From Nocardioides sp. Soil774 (GTDB lineage: Bacteria > Actinomycetota > Actinomycetes > Propionibacteriales > Nocardioidaceae), in assembly GCF_001428125.1 (NCBI RefSeq), contig NZ_LMSM01000003.1, positions 1 through 34,508 on the forward strand: DNA of 34,508 nt, given 5' to 3'. The notes below the pieces were generated by a model. That model worked only from the letters and a program-made list of their open reading frames with translations, made no database searches and was not told the DNA's origin. The position numbers were made by a program, and so were the translations under genes. Numbering within the stretch: position 1 is the first letter of the stretch; every line of letters starts with the position of its first letter. This document shows positions 32,141-34,508 of this stretch, one piece after another.

Positions 32141-32572
32141 TTGCTGTCGAGCCTGTTCACTGCCGCGACGATCACCGCCGCCGGCATGCTGCCACTCCCC
32201 CTCCCGACGCCTGGCGACGGCACGTCGTCGGCCGCGACGGAGCCGGTCGCGGTCTCCGGGACCCTGGACGCCCCGGACGGACGGTTGAAGCGGGGCTGCA
32301 AGGACTACGCGTACGCCTACGCGGTCACCGTGCCCTCCGACGACTGGACCCTCGACATCACGCTGCAGGACCGTCGCGGCAAGGGGGTCAACGCCCAGTC
32401 GCAGCTGGGACCCAACGACGACGAGTCCGGCGTCTTGTCCTACCGGCTCTGCCGGTGGGCCACGGTCCCGGGACGCTTCACGCTGCGGGGCGTCCTGGTG
32501 TCCTACGACGGCGACCGCGCCACCACCGTCGAGGTCACCGAGCACTTCCGGCTGCGTCGCCGCAACCTCTGA
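32141..32572 (+). CDS. Small secreted protein of unknown function
   Basis: I place the start at TTG 32141 because GGAGG lies seven bases upstream. This gives 143 residues with an N-terminal signal-like segment (LLSSLFTAATITAAGMLPLP). The mature part has two cysteines (RGCKDYAYAYAV and YRLCRWATVPG) and beta-rich alternation (WTLDITLQDRRG, GRFTLRGVLVSYDGD, EVTEHFRLRRR), like a small immunoglobulin-like or jelly-roll domain. No family is recognised. An in-frame TTG at 32111 is possible but weaker. It follows the carboxylase gene by 81 bases and ends in a hairpin shared with the convergent DUF3145 gene. Confidence 0.65.
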   Translation: MLSSLFTAATITAAGMLPLPLPTPGDGTSSAATEPVAVSGTLDAPDGRLKRGCKDYAYAYAVTVPSDDWTLDITLQDRRGKGVNAQSQLGPNDDESGVLSYRLCRWATVPGRFTLRGVLVSYDGDRATTVEVTEHFRLRRRNL

Positions 32573-32597
32573 CGCGCAGCGAATCGATGCTGCGTCA
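32570..32597. terminator. Bidirectional hairpin over two convergent stop codons
   Basis: TGACGC(gc)AGC and GCTGCGTCA pair over nine base pairs with a 2-base bulge and an 8-base loop. The arms contain the stop codons of the secreted protein gene and the DUF3145 gene. Confidence 0.5.
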
Positions 32598-33122
32598 GAC
32601 CACCTGGTGCAGCCAGCGGACCGGCGCGCCCTCACCAGCGTGACGGAACGTCTCGAGCTCGTCGTCCCACGGCTTGCCGAGCAGGTTGTCGATCTCCAGC
32701 AGCAGCGTCGTGTCGCCGAGTGCGGCCTTCACCACGGCCGCCTTGAGGCGGTCCTCCGGGATGAGGATGTCGCCGTGCGGGCCGGTGATGGCGTGGAAGA
32801 TGCCGAGGTCGGGGGTGCACGAGAAGCGCGTGCCCTCCGAGGAGCTCGTCGGCTCCTCGGTGATCTCGAAGCGCAGGTAGTTCCACCCGCGCAGCGCGGA
32901 GGCGACGGCCGCGGCGGTGCCGGACGTACCGCTCCACGACAGCTCAGCACGGTAGGAGCCCGGCTGGGCAGGCTGCGGCGTCCAGTCCAGCGAGACGGCG
33001 ACGCCGAGGACTCCGCCCACCGCCCACTCGATGTGCGGGCAGAGTGCGGAGGGAGCAGAGTGCACGTAGAGAATGCCCCTCGTGGCCGGACCGTCCGGAC
33101 GGGAAGCAATGCGTGTGGTCAC
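32595..33122 (-). CDS. DUF3145 family protein
   Basis: The 175-residue protein is an actinobacterial family without a known role. Typical blocks are GILYVHSAPSALCPHIEWAV, ELSWSGTSGTAAAVASALRG, FHAITGPHGDILIPEDRLKA and the final FRHAGEGAPVRWLHQVV. The GTG at 33122 follows AAGGAGG by about five bases. From memory, members of this family lie next to the fab cluster in other actinobacteria such as Streptomyces, so a link to lipid synthesis is possible but untested here. Confidence 0.85.
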   Translation of the reverse strand: MTTRIASRPDGPATRGILYVHSAPSALCPHIEWAVGGVLGVAVSLDWTPQPAQPGSYRAELSWSGTSGTAAAVASALRGWNYLRFEITEEPTSSSEGTRFSCTPDLGIFHAITGPHGDILIPEDRLKAAVVKAALGDTTLLLEIDNLLGKPWDDELETFRHAGEGAPVRWLHQVV

Positions 33123-33254
33123 TGTGACCTCCTTGAGTTCCGACGCTCCAGATGCGCCTTCCCCAGCGGTCTGTCGTCCTAGCTCAACGAGAGTCGAGTG
33201 ACACGTATGTGATTAGACCACCATTGTGGCCCATGCGAGTCCCGAACGCCAGCA

Positions 33255-33281
33255 CCGCGCCCGCGATGCACGCGGGCGCGG
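33255..33281 (-). terminator. Hairpin after the TPR protein gene
   Basis: CCGCGCCCGCG and CGCGGGCGCGG form an 11-bp stem with a 5-base loop, 12 bases past the TPR gene stop on the minus strand. The rest of the 171-base gap to DUF3145 (33123-33293) must hold that gene's promoter; TAATCA-like and TTGAGC elements near 33185-33215 are weak candidates. Confidence 0.5.
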
Positions 33282-33293
33282 CGCCGGCCGGGC

Positions 33294-34301
33294 TCAGGAC
33301 TGGCGGCGCTCGAGCAGGTCGGCGCGCGCCGCGGCGTCCGTGAGCTCGTCGGAGTCGATGGCGTGCGTGCGGTGGAACCACGCCAGGGCGTCGGACTCGC
33401 GACCGGCAGCCTCGAGCGTGTCGGCGTACGCGTAGCGCAGCCGCACCACCCAGGACGCGCGGCTCTTGGAGGTGAGCGGCGCCAGCTCGAGGGTGCGCAG
33501 CGCGGCGTCGAGCTGACCCATGTCGCGACGTGCACCGGCCTCGACCAACGTCATCTCGGCCTTGGCCTCGGAGCTGAAGTTGGCGACGGACGGACTCTTG
33601 GCGAGCTTGATCGCCTGCTCGGGGTTGCCGAGGGCCCGGTGGCAGTCGGCCATGATCGGCAGGTAGTCGGTGGCGCCGTTCATCCGCTTGGCGGCGCGCA
33701 GCTCCGACAGCGCCTCGGCGTAGTGACCGGCGGCGTAGGCGGACTCCCCCGCGGCCTCGCGGACCACGGCGATGCGCGAGGCGCGGGCACGAGCAGCGAG
33801 CGCATGCTGGTAGGCGAGCTCGGGGTTCTCGTCGATGAACATGCCGGCAGCTGCCAGGTGTCGGGCTACACGGGCGGCCAGTTTCTCCGGGAGGCCCTTG
33901 AGCTGGGCGCGGACACCGCGGTCGAGCTCGGCGCCGGTCACGTTCTCCGGAAGGTCCGGACCGTCGTACGCCGCCTGGTCGGCGGTGCGGACGCGGTCGT
34001 CCGAGCGCCCGCGGTAGCCGCGGTCCTGCCCACCGCTCGGCTTCCCGCCACCGGACTTGCCGCCCTGGTAGCCACCGCGAGACGGGGCGCCCTTGCCGCG
34101 GGGAGCGTCGTCGCGACCGCCGCGCCCGCGGCTGTCACCGCTCGACGGCCGTCCGCCGCCGGCACGGGAGCCACGGGAGTCCTCACCGCGGCTGGAGGAC
34201 CCACCGCGCGACGGCGCTCCGCTGCGACCGGCCGAGCCGGATCCCCGGCCGCTGCCGGCTTCACCTCGTGACGGACGCTGTCCTCGACGGTCCTCGGCCA
34301 C
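33294..34301 (-). CDS. TPR-like protein with RG-rich disordered N-terminus
   Basis: The 335-residue protein has two parts. Residues 1-105 are low-complexity Gly, Ser, Arg and Lys with 12 Arg-Gly dipeptides, such as SRGGSSSRGEDSRGSRAGGG and SRGRGGRDD, and look disordered and basic. Residues 115-335 are helical repeats of tetratricopeptide type (ELAYQHALAARARASRIAVV, YAAGHYAEALSELRAAKRMN, ALRTLELAPLTS, LRYAYADTLEAAGRESDALA). The GTG at 34301 follows AAGGGAAG by seven bases; the family-typical start VAEDRRGQRP supports it. It lies just downstream of the 5S rRNA terminator in the same direction. RG-rich tails often bind RNA, so a link with ribosomes or RNA is an inference. Confidence 0.75.
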   Translation of the reverse strand: MAEDRRGQRPSRGEAGSGRGSGSAGRSGAPSRGGSSSRGEDSRGSRAGGGRPSSGDSRGRGGRDDAPRGKGAPSRGGYQGGKSGGGKPSGGQDRGYRGRSDDRVRTADQAAYDGPDLPENVTGAELDRGVRAQLKGLPEKLAARVARHLAAAGMFIDENPELAYQHALAARARASRIAVVREAAGESAYAAGHYAEALSELRAAKRMNGATDYLPIMADCHRALGNPEQAIKLAKSPSVANFSSEAKAEMTLVEAGARRDMGQLDAALRTLELAPLTSKSRASWVVRLRYAYADTLEAAGRESDALAWFHRTHAIDSDELTDAAARADLLERRQS

Positions 34302-34375
34302 GGCCGCACTTCCCTTCTTCACGTATGTCGAACCCCGTCCCGCAGACACCGTACTCACTGGTGCCCCGAAATGGA

Positions 34376-34407
34376 GCAGAGGCCCCCAGATCACTGGGGG
34401 CCTCTGC
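34376..34407 (-). terminator. rRNA operon terminator
   Basis: GCAGAGGCCCCCAG and its complement CTGGGGGCCTCTGC form a perfect 14-bp stem with a 4-base loop. It lies about 10 bases beyond the 5S 3' end on the minus strand and is followed there by TCCATTT. Confidence 0.85.
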
Positions 34408-34416
34408 CAAATGTTT

Positions 34417-34508
34417 GTCCGGCGGCGTCCTACTCTCCCACAACCTCTCGGTTGCAGTACCATCGGCGCTGAAAGGCTTAACTTCCGGGTTCGGTATGGG
34501 ACCGGGTG
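34417..34508 (-). rRNA. rrf: 5S ribosomal RNA, 3' part
   Basis: Read on the minus strand, the edge contains CACCCGGTCCCATACCGAAC, CCGGAAGTTAAGCC, then GGGAGAGTAGGACGCCGCCG, the conserved 5S blocks and 3' end. About 25-30 bases of its 5' end are beyond the window. The 23S and 16S genes should follow off the right edge. Confidence 0.93.

Overview
The window is very GC-rich bacterial DNA with GTG and TTG starts, many 1-4 base gene overlaps and many apparently leaderless genes. Together with the gene content (FasR-FabD-FabH-AcpP-FabF cluster, homodimeric AceE, DUF3052, DUF3145, AhpE-type peroxiredoxin) this points to an actinobacterium. Nocardioides or a relative in Propionibacteriales is my best guess, made from protein style and not from any search. 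No gene-free stretch exceeds about 210 bases.

Left edge (1-1036): the last codons and terminal repeat of an IS3-type element cut into a MazG-like pyrophosphohydrolase gene. Beside it is a HicA-HicB toxin-antitoxin pair with a likely operator over its promoter.

Region 1138-9998 centres on a translationally coupled run of six minus-strand genes: an MDR dehydrogenase without the usual zinc ligands, a QueD/PTPS-like protein without the usual catalytic residues, a glycosyltransferase, a flippase-like membrane protein, a stand-alone RibD-C reductase and GTP cyclohydrolase II. An LtaS-like membrane phosphotransferase diverges from it, followed by an ECF sigma/anti-sigma pair, a small membrane protein and a CDP-alcohol phosphotransferase. 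The set looks like a pathway that makes a GTP-derived small molecule or glycoconjugate whose product I cannot name. It is the best candidate here for an undescribed system.

Region 10052-17265 is mainly housekeeping: an RNB ribonuclease and YaaA diverging from a 51-base promoter region, a small membrane protein, an FUSC-type transporter, a coiled-coil zinc-ribbon protein with NIF3, an acyl-CoA ligase and tRNA-Val(UAC). Region 17457-23845 holds a coupled DUF3052 / adenylate-forming ligase / peroxiredoxin operon diverging from aceE across a repeat-rich, G-quadruplex-prone promoter, then an AraC-type regulator. VOC and alpha/beta-hydrolase genes follow.

Region 25503-32059 is the fatty acid synthase II locus: fasR, fabD (carrying a degenerate biotinyl-like domain), fabH, acpP, fabF and an acyl-CoA carboxylase beta subunit. 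It has palindromes around fasR and fabD, and a strong hairpin between acpP and fabF. The right edge has a secreted orphan, DUF3145, an RG-rich TPR protein and the 3' part of a 5S rRNA gene with its terminator, so an rRNA operon continues off the right end on the minus strand.
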